A stretch of DNA of 39,062 nt from JBLHKS01 sp047620505 (GTDB taxonomy: Bacteria > Verrucomicrobiota > Verrucomicrobiia > Verrucomicrobiales > DEV007), in assembly GCA_047620505.1 (NCBI GenBank), contig JBLHKS010000050.1:1-39062 (forward strand), given 5' to 3'. The position numbers and the translations under genes are program-made. The notes beneath the pieces are model-generated. The model was not told the origin of the DNA. It was given only the letters and a program-made list of their open reading frames with translations, and did no database searches. The stretch's first letter is position 1, and every line of letters starts with the position of its first letter. Below are positions 8,104 through 16,230 of the stretch, in pieces.

Positions 8104-8541
8104 ATGAAACCGATCTGCCGAATTCTCCTCCTCTTCACGATTCTGACAGTGATGTCGGCTCCTGACCTCCTTCGGGCTGAGGAAATCGAGCAGGCTAAAT
8201 CGATCAGGAGCATGAACCAGATGCTGGCGGACGGCAAATTCGTCGAATTTCATGGCCAGTGGTGCCACCCCCATCTTCAGCGTCAGCTCGGCGCGGAGGA
8301 GTTTGCCGATTCGATGAAGGAACCTTTTGGGAAAGCGGTGATCCAGCTCTTTGCAGAGACCGTCAAGCTTCTCGACGCGAAGGCCGGCGAAGACAAGCTG
8401 ATCGCACAACCCCAAGAGGAAGATGGCGAGTTTGAATTTGTCCTCGTGGAAGTTAAAGGGCTCGCGGAACGGGGGGATCGGTTGTGGCATCTCGAACTGG
8501 GACTTCACGAAGGGAAGTGGCGACTGCGGGACGTCGACTGA
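8104..8541 (+). CDS. Small secreted protein of unknown function
   Basis: 145 aa. A clear signal peptide (hydrophobic residues about 6-20, cleavage near LLRA-EE) precedes a soluble acidic domain of about 120 residues. The pattern of a long helix with W-C-H-P, then alternating strands ending WHLELGLHEGKWRLRDV, resembles small cone-shaped (NTF2/DUF4019-like) domains; this is only a fold guess. It is 60 bp upstream of the sugar-binding lipoprotein and could share its transcript. I do not recognise the family. Confidence 0.65.
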   Translation: MKPICRILLLFTILTVMSAPDLLRAEEIEQAKSIRSMNQMLADGKFVEFHGQWCHPHLQRQLGAEEFADSMKEPFGKAVIQLFAETVKLLDAKAGEDKLIAQPQEEDGEFEFVLVEVKGLAERGDRLWHLELGLHEGKWRLRDVD

Positions 8542-8604
8542 TCGAAAAACAGCAGTCCACATTCTTCTTTACCTGCGCGGCTTCCGTCTCCAAGATTGCC
8601 GCCC

Positions 8605-9621
8605 ATGAAGAATTTCCGAAACCTCATTTTCCTGACTTTTTCAGCAGCTGCTGGCCTATTTCTCGCAGGCTGCGGCGGCGATGATTCAGGTTCTTCATCG
8701 TCTCCGCGTTTTGCTTACGTCACCAACGGAGTTGACCCTTTTTGGACCCTTGCAGAAGTCGGTGCAAATAAGGCGGCAGCGGACTTGGGAGTTGAGGTGG
8801 ACGTCATGATGCCGGCGGGCGGCGCGGTTGAGCAGAAAAGCATGCTTGAAGATCTCGTCTCACGCGGGATCGATGGGATCGCGGTAAGTCCGATCGATGC
8901 GGGGAATCAAATCGATCTCCTCAACATGGTCGCCGAGCGCTCGATTTTGATCACCCACGATTCCGACGCTCCACAGTCTGATCGACGGGTTTTTATCGGA
9001 GTCGACAACTACGATGGCGGTCGGATGTGTGGAAAGCTTGTCAAAGAGGCGTTGCCAGAGGGCGGCTCGATCATGATTCTCATCGGTCGGATGGAGCAGG
9101 ATAATGCTAAGCGTCGTCGCCAGGGCGTGATCGACGAACTGCTCGATCGTCCGCATGACCCGACTCGTTTCGATCCTCCAGGAGACGAGATCGTAGGCGA
9201 AAAATACACCATTCTCGGCACGCTGACCGATCAGTTCGATCGCTCCAAAGCCAAAGCGAACGCTGAGGACACGCTGGCTCGCCAACCGGACCTCGGTGCT
9301 TTTGTCGGGCTCTTTGCGTATAACCCGCCGGCTGCATTGGAAGCGCTCGATCAAGCCGGGCGGCTCAACGAAGTCAAGGTCGTCGCATTTGATGAAGACA
9401 ACGCGACGCTGCAGGGAATTGTCGATGGAACCGTTCACGGAACCGTCGTGCAAAATCCCTACGACTACGGCTATCAATCGGTCAAGCTGCTCAAGGCGCT
9501 CTTCGAGGGCGACACCAGCGTGATTCCGAAAGACAAATTCATTTCCGTGCCAGCTCGGCAGATCCGCAAAAAGGACGTCGAGGAATTCTGGGCGGATTTG
9601 AAAGAGAAACGCGGCGAGTGA
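8605..9621 (+). CDS. Ribose/galactose-type ABC substrate-binding lipoprotein
   Basis: 338 aa from ATG 8605; an upstream TTG at 8596 is in frame but unlikely. The signal peptide ends in lipobox LAGC, so the protein is lipid-anchored facing the periplasm. A Ser-rich linker is followed by a type-1 periplasmic binding fold: FAYVTNGVDPFWTLAE, GIDGIAVSPIDA, ITHDSDAP, and VVAFDEDNATLQGIVDG with VQNPYDYGYQSV. This is the RbsB/ABC sugar-binding pattern. It is followed by the double ATPase and the permease. The exact sugar cannot be read from sequence. The iterated palindrome at 8642-8653 falls in the signal peptide (S-A-A-A-G). Confidence 0.9.
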   Translation: MKNFRNLIFLTFSAAAGLFLAGCGGDDSGSSSSPRFAYVTNGVDPFWTLAEVGANKAAADLGVEVDVMMPAGGAVEQKSMLEDLVSRGIDGIAVSPIDAGNQIDLLNMVAERSILITHDSDAPQSDRRVFIGVDNYDGGRMCGKLVKEALPEGGSIMILIGRMEQDNAKRRRQGVIDELLDRPHDPTRFDPPGDEIVGEKYTILGTLTDQFDRSKAKANAEDTLARQPDLGAFVGLFAYNPPAALEALDQAGRLNEVKVVAFDEDNATLQGIVDGTVHGTVVQNPYDYGYQSVKLLKALFEGDTSVIPKDKFISVPARQIRKKDVEEFWADLKEKRGE

Positions 9622-9624
9622 CGC

Positions 9625-9636
9625 CAGCAGCTGCTG
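9625..9636. repeat. Iterated palindrome CAGCAGCTGCTG, intergenic copy
   Basis: Exact copy 3 bp after the binding-protein stop and 12 bp before the ATPase ATG, flanked C...A. It fills most of a 27-bp intergenic gap. Confidence 0.9.
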
Positions 9637-9648
9637 AAAATCGGTAAA

Positions 9649-11175
9649 ATGGCTCAAGCGCCGTCATCGAAGCCGCTTCTCGAAGTCCGCGGCATGGGCA
9701 AGCGCTTTCCCGGCGTGCGCGCTCTGCACAACGTCGATCTACGCTTGGAGACGGGCGAAGTTCTGGCTGTGTTAGGCGAGAACGGGGCGGGCAAGAGCAC
9801 GCTCATGAAAATCCTCGCTGGTGTCCAACCAGCGGACGAGGGCGAGCTTCTGATCGACGGTGAGGTGGTTGAGATTCAAGGCGTTCAGGACGCGCTTGCC
9901 AACGGGATCGCGCTGATTCACCAGGAGCTGAATCTGGCGACGAACCTCAGCGTCGGCGGGAACATTTTTCTCGGTCGAGAACCGTTGAAGCGCGGCTTGA
10001 TCGATGAGGACTCGATCCGCAAAGAAGCCGAGCGGTTTCTGAGCATGGTAGGGCTCGAAATCAGCCCGGATGATATCGTTGAAGACCTCACGATCGGACG
10101 CCAGCAAATGGTAGAAATCGCCAAGGCGCTCAGCGTCGATGCGCGAATCCTGATCATGGACGAGCCGACTTCGAGCTTATCTCAGAAGGAGACTGAAAAC
10201 CTATTCGAAGTCGTTAAGCAGCTGCGAGACCGCGGCGTCAGCGTGATCTACATTTCGCACCGCTTGAGCGAAGTTAAGGAGTTGGCTGATCGAGTTACGA
10301 TCCTCCGCGACGGCGAAAACGCGGGTCATCTGGCGAAGGAAGAGATCAACCACGACGCGATGGTGAGGATGATGGTTGGTCGTGACATCGAGCAGTTTTA
10401 CGTCCGAACGATTCACGAAGCCAAACACCCGGCGCTCGAAATTCGAGACGTCCAGACTCCGGCGCATCCGCGCGAAAAACTCAACTTCGTGATTCGAGCA
10501 GGCGAGGTTGTTGGGATGGCTGGCCTCGTCGGTGCCGGACGGACGGAAATGCTCCAGACCGTATTCGGGTTTACGCCGGCTTTCGGCGGAGAAATTCTCG
10601 TCGAAGGCAAACCAGTCCAGATTCACACGCCGATGGACGCGATTCAAGCTGGCCTGGCCCTCGTGCCGGAAGATCGGAAAGAGCAGGGCTTAATTCTCGA
10701 CATGACAGTCCGCGAAAACATGAGCCTGGCTGCCCTGAAGCGGGATGCGGTTCGAGGGATCTTTCGCAACCAGAACGCTGAGGATCAAATCACGACCGAA
10801 ATGATTGAATCGCTTCGAGTCAAAACCCCTCACCCGGACCAGATCATTCGTTACCTCTCAGGCGGCAATCAGCAGAAAGTTGTGATCGGCAAATGGCTGG
10901 CGATGAAGCCAAAAGTGCTGCTGCTGGACGAACCGACGCGCGGCATCGACATCGGCGCGAAACAAGAAATCTACAATTTAATGGAAGAGCTCGCTGGTCA
11001 GGGCGTCGCCGTGCTCTTCATCTCCAGCGAAATGGAGGAAGTCCTCAACATGGCCGATCGAGCGCTGGTGATGCACGAAGGCCGAATTGCCGGCGAACTC
11101 AGCCGCGACGAGCTCTCCGAAGAAGCGGTGATGCAACTCGCAACCGGGGCGACCTCGCCAGCAGCTGCTGCCTGA
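9649..11175 (+). CDS. Sugar ABC transporter ATP-binding protein (RbsA/MglA type)
   Basis: 508 aa with two fused nucleotide-binding domains. Domain 1: Walker A GENGAGKSTLMK, signature-equivalent LTIGRQQMVEIAKAL, Walker B ILIMDEPTSSLS, and ISHRLSE. Domain 2: a degenerate P-loop GLVGAGRTEML, signature LSGGNQQKVVIGKWL, and Walker B VLLLDEPTRGIDIG. The asymmetry, with a weak second P-loop, is normal for this carbohydrate-uptake family. It works with the binding protein at 8605 and the permease at 11197. The C-terminus carries the iterated palindrome (11159-11170), read as P-A-A-A-A just before the stop. Confidence 0.95.
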   Translation: MAQAPSSKPLLEVRGMGKRFPGVRALHNVDLRLETGEVLAVLGENGAGKSTLMKILAGVQPADEGELLIDGEVVEIQGVQDALANGIALIHQELNLATNLSVGGNIFLGREPLKRGLIDEDSIRKEAERFLSMVGLEISPDDIVEDLTIGRQQMVEIAKALSVDARILIMDEPTSSLSQKETENLFEVVKQLRDRGVSVIYISHRLSEVKELADRVTILRDGENAGHLAKEEINHDAMVRMMVGRDIEQFYVRTIHEAKHPALEIRDVQTPAHPREKLNFVIRAGEVVGMAGLVGAGRTEMLQTVFGFTPAFGGEILVEGKPVQIHTPMDAIQAGLALVPEDRKEQGLILDMTVRENMSLAALKRDAVRGIFRNQNAEDQITTEMIESLRVKTPHPDQIIRYLSGGNQQKVVIGKWLAMKPKVLLLDEPTRGIDIGAKQEIYNLMEELAGQGVAVLFISSEMEEVLNMADRALVMHEGRIAGELSRDELSEEAVMQLATGATSPAAAA

Positions 11176-11196
11176 AATCTTCACCCAAAAATCCCG

Positions 11197-12384
11197 ATGA
11201 AACGCATTCTTGGAATCCTAATCCTCCTCGCCGTAGTCTACGTCGCCACCTGGATCATGGCCGATTGGAACTACTGGTTCGGCGATCAGCGCAAAGCCGT
11301 TTTCATGACCGGTTACAACCAGGAAAATCTGCTTCGCCGCACCGCGCTTTACGGAATTCTTGGCGTTGGCGTCGCCTTCGTGATCATCACTTCTGGGATT
11401 GACCTTTCGTTAGGGTCGATGGTCTGCCTCATCGGAGTCGGCGTTCCGTGGATGATCGTCGGGCACGGCATTCCGATCATTCTCGCCCTGCTTTTTGTGC
11501 TTCTGATCTGTCTTCACATTGGATTCTGGCACGGGATGTTCGCCTCGGGTCTGAAGTTCGAGCGAAAACCCGCGACGAAGATTTCCATTGGCTATCTGTT
11601 AGTGGCCGGATTGGGAATCCCTGGCTTGCTGATGATGGGAGGCGCTTCTGGCCGAACGATTGGATTCGCGATTGGAGCGATCGTCGTTGGCGTCTGCCTG
11701 ATCTGGTATTTGCTTCAAGCTGGCGTCCGATTGCAGCCGTTCATCGTTACCCTTTGCGGTCTGCTGATTTTCCGAGGCGTCACTCGCGGATTCACGAACG
11801 ACCAAACCGCCGGATTCGGCCACAAGGAGTTCGATGGCTTTCGAATGTTCGCGACTTGGGAGCTTCCGGTTCTGCCCGATTTCGGTCTCCCGGCACCGCT
11901 GTTGATTTTTGCCTTCGTCGCCGTTCTCGCCGGAATTTTCCTGAATCGCACGATCTACGGCCGCTACCTTTTCGCTCTGGGAAACAACGAGCCGGCGGCC
12001 AGATTCAGCGGGATCAACACCAGCTTCATGACGGTCCTCGCTTACGTCATCTGCTCCGTTCTCGCGGGCCTTGCCGGGCTGCTGTTCAGCCTCGACAACA
12101 ATGGCGGACAGCCTGTCGACTTCGGCAATTTCTACGAATTGTTCGGGATCGCTGCGGCCGTTCTCGGCGGGTGCAGTCTTCGCGGAGGCCAGGGGACGAT
12201 CCTCGGCGTTGTGATCGGAACGGCTCTGATTCAGTTGCTGCGAAATATGATCAATCTGGTCTTTCCCAAATTCCAGAACATGGAATTCGCGATTATCGGT
12301 GTGGTGATTCTCGTGGGCGTGATCGCGGACGAAATTGCGCGTCAGACCGTGGCTCGCAAACGTCTTGCCCAACGCGCTACCTGA
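11197..12384 (+). CDS. Sugar ABC transporter permease (RbsC family)
   Basis: 395 aa, about 70 residues longer than typical RbsC. The family core is visible: GIDLSLGSMVCLIGV, LQAGVRLQPFIVTLCGLLIFRG, the FALGNNEPAARFSGI loop, and the C-terminal GGCSLRGGQGTILG motif followed by LIQLLRNMINL. The extra length lies near residues 90-160, where a charged segment (KFERKPATKIS) and an additional Gly-rich hydrophobic stretch are inserted. It is 21 bp after the ATPase and completes the transporter. No kinase or isomerase for the sugar is in the window. Confidence 0.92.
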   Translation: MKRILGILILLAVVYVATWIMADWNYWFGDQRKAVFMTGYNQENLLRRTALYGILGVGVAFVIITSGIDLSLGSMVCLIGVGVPWMIVGHGIPIILALLFVLLICLHIGFWHGMFASGLKFERKPATKISIGYLLVAGLGIPGLLMMGGASGRTIGFAIGAIVVGVCLIWYLLQAGVRLQPFIVTLCGLLIFRGVTRGFTNDQTAGFGHKEFDGFRMFATWELPVLPDFGLPAPLLIFAFVAVLAGIFLNRTIYGRYLFALGNNEPAARFSGINTSFMTVLAYVICSVLAGLAGLLFSLDNNGGQPVDFGNFYELFGIAAAVLGGCSLRGGQGTILGVVIGTALIQLLRNMINLVFPKFQNMEFAIIGVVILVGVIADEIARQTVARKRLAQRAT

Positions 12385-12388
12385 AAAT

Positions 12389-12874
12389 ATGAAAGTCGAT
12401 TGGCGGAATTGGGAGCCGACGATTCGCGCGAATTTGCTTTTCGTCGTTGAAGACGGACGCGTACTTTTGATCCGGAAGAAACGCGGCTTAGGCGCGGGAA
12501 AAATTAACGGACCGGGCGGAAAACTCGATCCTGGGGAGACAGCGCTCGAATCCGCGTTGCGCGAGGTCGACGAGGAACTCTGCATTCAGGTCGAACCCAG
12601 CAGCTGCCAGGAAATGGGAGTGCTGCGATTTCAGTTCGTCGACGGCTTAGCCCTGCACTGCACGGTTTTCCGCGGTACACGCTACGCCGGAACGCCGACG
12701 GAAACCGACGAGGCGATTCCGCTCTGGTTCGCGCTCGACGAGATCCCGTACGACGAAATGTGGGCTGACGACCGGCACTGGCTCGGCCGCGCGCTCGACG
12801 GTCAACGCTTCAGTGGCGATTTCCTTTTCGACGATGAAAAGATGCTCGAAATGAACCTCGAGTGGCTCGCCTGA
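12389..12874 (+). CDS. Nudix hydrolase (MutT/MTH1-like)
   Basis: 161 aa from ATG 12389, 4 bp after the permease stop. The Nudix box runs GGKLDPGETALESALREVDE then ELCI, so the catalytic REVDEE core is intact, but the conserved Gly of EExGU is Cys. The pattern GKINGPGGKLDPGE and the aromatic C-terminal half resemble the MTH1/8-oxo-dGTPase group, which would point to nucleotide-pool sanitation; substrate assignment is inference. It is converging on mtaP with 3 bp between stops. Confidence 0.85.
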   Translation: MKVDWRNWEPTIRANLLFVVEDGRVLLIRKKRGLGAGKINGPGGKLDPGETALESALREVDEELCIQVEPSSCQEMGVLRFQFVDGLALHCTVFRGTRYAGTPTETDEAIPLWFALDEIPYDEMWADDRHWLGRALDGQRFSGDFLFDDEKMLEMNLEWLA

Positions 12875-12877
12875 TCG

Positions 12878-13744
12878 TCAACTCACGCGATGCGCGAGGA
12901 TCGGCCGCAGTTTCTCAATCGTCTCAGCTGGCCAGATCGAGCGGTCGGTGATGATCGCCGAATCGAGAGCGGAATGCTCCGGCCAGGTCGGCTCAGTGGG
13001 AATTTTCTTCACGGCCTCAGCCACGATTTTCTTAGCGTTGTCGGCATTCGCCATGAGATGGCCGATGATCATCTCGACGGTCACATCTTCCTCTTCCTCG
13101 TGCCAGCAATCGTAGTCCGTGACCATCGCGAGCGTTGCCTGTGCGATCTCGGCTTCGCGAGCGAGTTTGGCCTCCGGCACGTTCGTCATGCCGATCAAAT
13201 CGAAGCCAAGTTTGCGATTCGTCTGCGATTCCGCGCGCGTCGAAAACGCCGGCCCGTCCATGTTCACGTAAGTTCCGCCGTTGTGAACCGGCAGGCCCAT
13301 TTCGCTGACCGTTTCGTGAAGAATCCCGCGCAAATCCGCGCTGATCGGATCGGCGAACATGATGTGAGCGACGATTCCGTTGCCGAAAAACGTGTTGTGC
13401 TCACGACGACTGGTGCGGTCGTAAAACTGGTCCGGCAGTACGATGTCGCGCGGTTTGTACTGCTCCTGGAGGCTGCCCACGGCGGTAACCGAAATTAGCC
13501 AACGGACGTTCAGCGAGCGCAACGCCCAGATGTTGGCTCGGTGGTTCAACTCGGTCGGCAGGAGGCGATGGCCTTTGCCGTGACGAGGAAGAAAGTAAAC
13601 CTGCCGGCCGCCGAGCACGCCTTTGACGAATGCATCCGAGGGTGGCCCAAACGGTGTTTCGACCGTGATCTCCTCCGTGTTTTCGAGACCTTCGATCTGA
13701 TAAAGTCCGCTGCCGCCGATGATGCCGATTGCTGGTTCGCTCAT
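12878..13744 (-). CDS. mtaP: S-methyl-5'-thioadenosine phosphorylase
   Basis: 288 aa from the ATG at 13744; the frame is open 17 codons further upstream, but MSEPAIGIIGGSGLY is the expected start of the family. Motifs: GGSGLY, LPRHGKGH, TAVGSLQE, NMDGPAFSTRAES and GMTNVPEAKLAREAE. It cleaves methylthioadenosine to adenine and methylthioribose-1-phosphate, clearing the polyamine by-product and feeding methionine salvage. No other salvage gene is adjacent. A palindrome copy (13766-13777) lies 22 bp upstream of the start. Confidence 0.93.
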   Translation of the reverse strand: MSEPAIGIIGGSGLYQIEGLENTEEITVETPFGPPSDAFVKGVLGGRQVYFLPRHGKGHRLLPTELNHRANIWALRSLNVRWLISVTAVGSLQEQYKPRDIVLPDQFYDRTSRREHNTFFGNGIVAHIMFADPISADLRGILHETVSEMGLPVHNGGTYVNMDGPAFSTRAESQTNRKLGFDLIGMTNVPEAKLAREAEIAQATLAMVTDYDCWHEEEEDVTVEMIIGHLMANADNAKKIVAEAVKKIPTEPTWPEHSALDSAIITDRSIWPAETIEKLRPILAHRVS

Positions 13745-13765
13745 GCCGGGGAGTTCAACGCAAAC

Positions 13766-13777
13766 CAGCAGCTGCTC
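13766..13777. repeat. Iterated palindrome, one mismatch (CAGCAGCTGCTC), upstream of mtaP
   Basis: The core AGCAGCTGCT is exact at 13767-13776. It lies in the divergent gap between mtaP and the L,D-transpeptidase-like gene. Confidence 0.75.
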
Positions 13778-13859
13778 AAGGAAATTTCCTGGCATCCTGG
13801 AGTGATCGGGAGAAAATTAAGAAAACTTAAGCATCCGCTTCTAACCTTCAAATCTCCCA

Positions 13860-14687
13860 GTGTACGAATCACCTCGCCGCAATCGACCTCGCTCTCGGGG
13901 AATCGTAACGACCCTTTTCATGATCGTGGTCGGGGTTGGGATCGCCTGGGTTTTCGTGGAGCGCGAAACGATCGTCAGCCGGATCCAGGAGCTGATGCGC
14001 GGCGGCGAATCGGGCGAAAACCCGCGACCGGAATACGCGTCGAGTTCGGAGAAAGCGGCAGCAGCTGCTGCGCGGACCAAGCCGGTTCTGGAGGCGGATA
14101 TGAAAGGACTCGGGCTTCGTCTGGGCGATCCAATTTTCATCCGGATCTTCAAAGAAACTAACGAGTTGGAGGTCTGGGTGGAGAAGCCGGATCGCAGCGA
14201 ATTCGAGCTCTACTCAGTCTACCGAATCTGCAAACGTTCGGGAACTCTCGGCCCAAAACGCAAACCGAATGACGGCCAGGCACCGGAAGGTTTCTATTTT
14301 ATGATCCACCAGAATCTCGATCCGGCGAGCCGAAATCATCTGGCGTTGGATCTGGGATTTCCGAATCAGTTCGATCGCGCGCTGGGTCGCGAAGGAATCG
14401 CCACAATTCATGGCGGTTGCGAGGCCAGCAGCGGCTTCGCGATGACCGACAAAGTGATCGAGGACCTTTTCACCCTGGCAGCCGTGAGCCTCGAAAGCCC
14501 GCCGAATTTCTTCCACGTGCACTGCTTTCCATTCCGGATGACGGATGCCCGAATGGACCAAGCCGTCCAGGAAAACCCAAGCTTGATCAATTTCTGGGCG
14601 AACCTCAAAGAGGGCTTCGACTACTTCGAGATCGTTCGCCGCCCGCCGAACACGACGCTTCTGGACGGCGTCTACGTTTTTGAGTAG
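13860..14687 (+). CDS. YafK-like L,D-transpeptidase-fold protein lacking the canonical catalytic Cys
   Basis: 275 aa from GTG 13860; ATG 13920 is an alternative but would cut the basic stretch before the membrane helix (about residues 17-34). After an Ala-rich linker, the periplasmic part is a YkuD-type domain of YafK style: F-I-R-I-F-K-E...LEVWVEK, APEGFYFM, a LALDLGFPNQFD strand, then IHGGCEASSGFAMTD. In YafK proteins that motif normally reads HGxCxxxGCxAMTD, with the second Cys as nucleophile. Here the second Cys position is Gly192; His184 and the first Cys (187) remain. It may be a non-catalytic envelope protein, or Cys187 may substitute. The iterated palindrome at 14059-14070 encodes an Ala run. 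Confidence 0.82.
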   Translation: MYESPRRNRPRSRGIVTTLFMIVVGVGIAWVFVERETIVSRIQELMRGGESGENPRPEYASSSEKAAAAAARTKPVLEADMKGLGLRLGDPIFIRIFKETNELEVWVEKPDRSEFELYSVYRICKRSGTLGPKRKPNDGQAPEGFYFMIHQNLDPASRNHLALDLGFPNQFDRALGREGIATIHGGCEASSGFAMTDKVIEDLFTLAAVSLESPPNFFHVHCFPFRMTDARMDQAVQENPSLINFWANLKEGFDYFEIVRRPPNTTLLDGVYVFE

Positions 14688-14702
14688 ACTAGCCTCTAGC
14701 CA

Positions 14703-16187
14703 ATGAAGACGGCCAACCCCAAATCAACTCGGAAGCGATGGCGAATCGCAATGGTTGTTGGTTTGGTGCTTTTTGTTCTTGGAACTTTGTATTGGGCGAT
14801 CTTCCTCCGTCAGCAAACTTGGCTCCGACCCGCAGAGCAGGAAACGCCGATGCTGGTTTCTAGGCGGGAATCCCAATCCTCCTGGATAGAATCGGGCCCC
14901 GGCCTGAATGTCTCCCTGGTCGAATTCAATCCGATACCGGACGAGCTTGGAGTGTTCAACGTTCGGCATCCTGTGGTGGAAAATCCGCCTCGCAATATCA
15001 CCGCCGTGATTCGCAACGACGATCCTCTCGATCCGCTGGCCGCAACTCTGTCGACCGGCGAGACGATTCGGTTTTCCTACGTCAAAACAACCTGGGAGCA
15101 CGCTCCAGATGAAAAGCGGATCGCCTACGTTTCTGCGGGCGAGGACGAGCCGATGACCAGCCAGCAGCTGCTGAAGCACAACGTCTCCGAGCCTGCGGTC
15201 AAAATCGACAAGCGTCGCATTTCTTTTGGGATGGCGGGCCAGCTCGACTACCGGTTTGCGTTCCGCGCACCAGATTCGGCTGGGCGACATCGGCTGTTTC
15301 TCCGCGCGATAGACCAGAAGACTGGGCACACGGTTCACGGCCAGTACTCCAATGGTTACAAGGGTGCCGAGCCGGGTTGGATTCAGCAGGGTTTTCGATC
15401 CTACCATTGGCACGACGGACCGCTCACGATCGAGTTCGACATCGCGATCGGCGAACCCGAGACAGTCGAAATCGACATTGAAGACGTTGGCGAAACGGTT
15501 CAGCTCGCTCACGGAAGTCGCGTCCGGTATTTCGGCGCTGTGCCGGGTCGATGGAGCGGGCTCAACGGCAAACATGAAGGCGGAATCAGCACCCGTCGAT
15601 GCACGGTAAACACGAAGGAGGCGAAGCGCTGGACCGCAGTGTTTCTTGCCTTCGAACATCCTGAGAACGCGTTCGCGGTGGAGGTCGCCGCGCTCGATCC
15701 GGATGGTGAAGTCCTGACTTTTGAGATCATCGACAGCATGCGTCTCGACTACTTTTCCCATGCCCAGCTCAAAATGCGCAAGGACCGGATCGACCGGCTC
15801 CGCTTCCGTTCCTACCCGATTGTCGATCGAGTCAGGTTCACGGTTCCGCGAGTCCCTGGCCTACCGAAATCGAATCGCGGCCTAACGAATCTCTGCGAAA
15901 TCCGCATTCCGTATCTGCGTGTGAAAAAAGCCGACGAACTCTACAAGTTCATCAGCAGAACCGCTCACCTCAACACGGTCGATGTTGGCATGAAGATAAA
16001 ATTCCCCGATGACTATTTTCCGAAGGAGTTTCACGATGTCTCGATCAACGAGATTCTCGTCGAGTTAGAGCAGTATTTCCCCGGCAAGTACGGCTTCAAA
16101 ATCGTCAACGGCGTGGCCTTGGGTGAGGCGGAGGCACCTTGGTGGACAAGACGTTGGGAACGCGTTCGCGATTGGTTTTCCGACTGA
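14703..16187 (+). CDS. Membrane-anchored orphan protein, large exported domain
   Basis: 494 aa. A basic N-terminus (KSTRKRWR) and one membrane helix (about 15-32) leave about 460 residues outside the cytoplasm. I do not recognise the family. The middle (about 150-320) is strand-rich with many aromatic and acidic residues, like a beta-sandwich. The last 90 residues (LYKFISRTAHLNT..., then a YGFKIVNGVALGE strand) faintly recall a secretin/STN short domain; that is a weak guess. It follows the L,D-transpeptidase-like gene by 15 bp, so an envelope role is plausible. The iterated palindrome is at 15162-15173 (QQLL). Confidence 0.6.
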   Translation: MKTANPKSTRKRWRIAMVVGLVLFVLGTLYWAIFLRQQTWLRPAEQETPMLVSRRESQSSWIESGPGLNVSLVEFNPIPDELGVFNVRHPVVENPPRNITAVIRNDDPLDPLAATLSTGETIRFSYVKTTWEHAPDEKRIAYVSAGEDEPMTSQQLLKHNVSEPAVKIDKRRISFGMAGQLDYRFAFRAPDSAGRHRLFLRAIDQKTGHTVHGQYSNGYKGAEPGWIQQGFRSYHWHDGPLTIEFDIAIGEPETVEIDIEDVGETVQLAHGSRVRYFGAVPGRWSGLNGKHEGGISTRRCTVNTKEAKRWTAVFLAFEHPENAFAVEVAALDPDGEVLTFEIIDSMRLDYFSHAQLKMRKDRIDRLRFRSYPIVDRVRFTVPRVPGLPKSNRGLTNLCEIRIPYLRVKKADELYKFISRTAHLNTVDVGMKIKFPDDYFPKEFHDVSINEILVELEQYFPGKYGFKIVNGVALGEAEAPWWTRRWERVRDWFSD

Positions 16188-16196
16188 GCAGCTGCT
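16187..16196. repeat. Iterated palindrome core AGCAGCTGCT overlapping a stop codon
   Basis: The stop TGA (16185-16187) contributes the first base of the core. The right side extends to the 12-bp form (CTGG); the left outer base is G. Confidence 0.8.
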
Positions 16197-16230
16197 GGAC
16201 AGGCTGAGGGCCCAAGTTTAGAGGAATCAG

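Noticed and set aside
13860..14687. Active L,D-transpeptidase annotation
   Set aside because: The canonical nucleophile position is Gly, so enzymatic activity should not be stated as fact.
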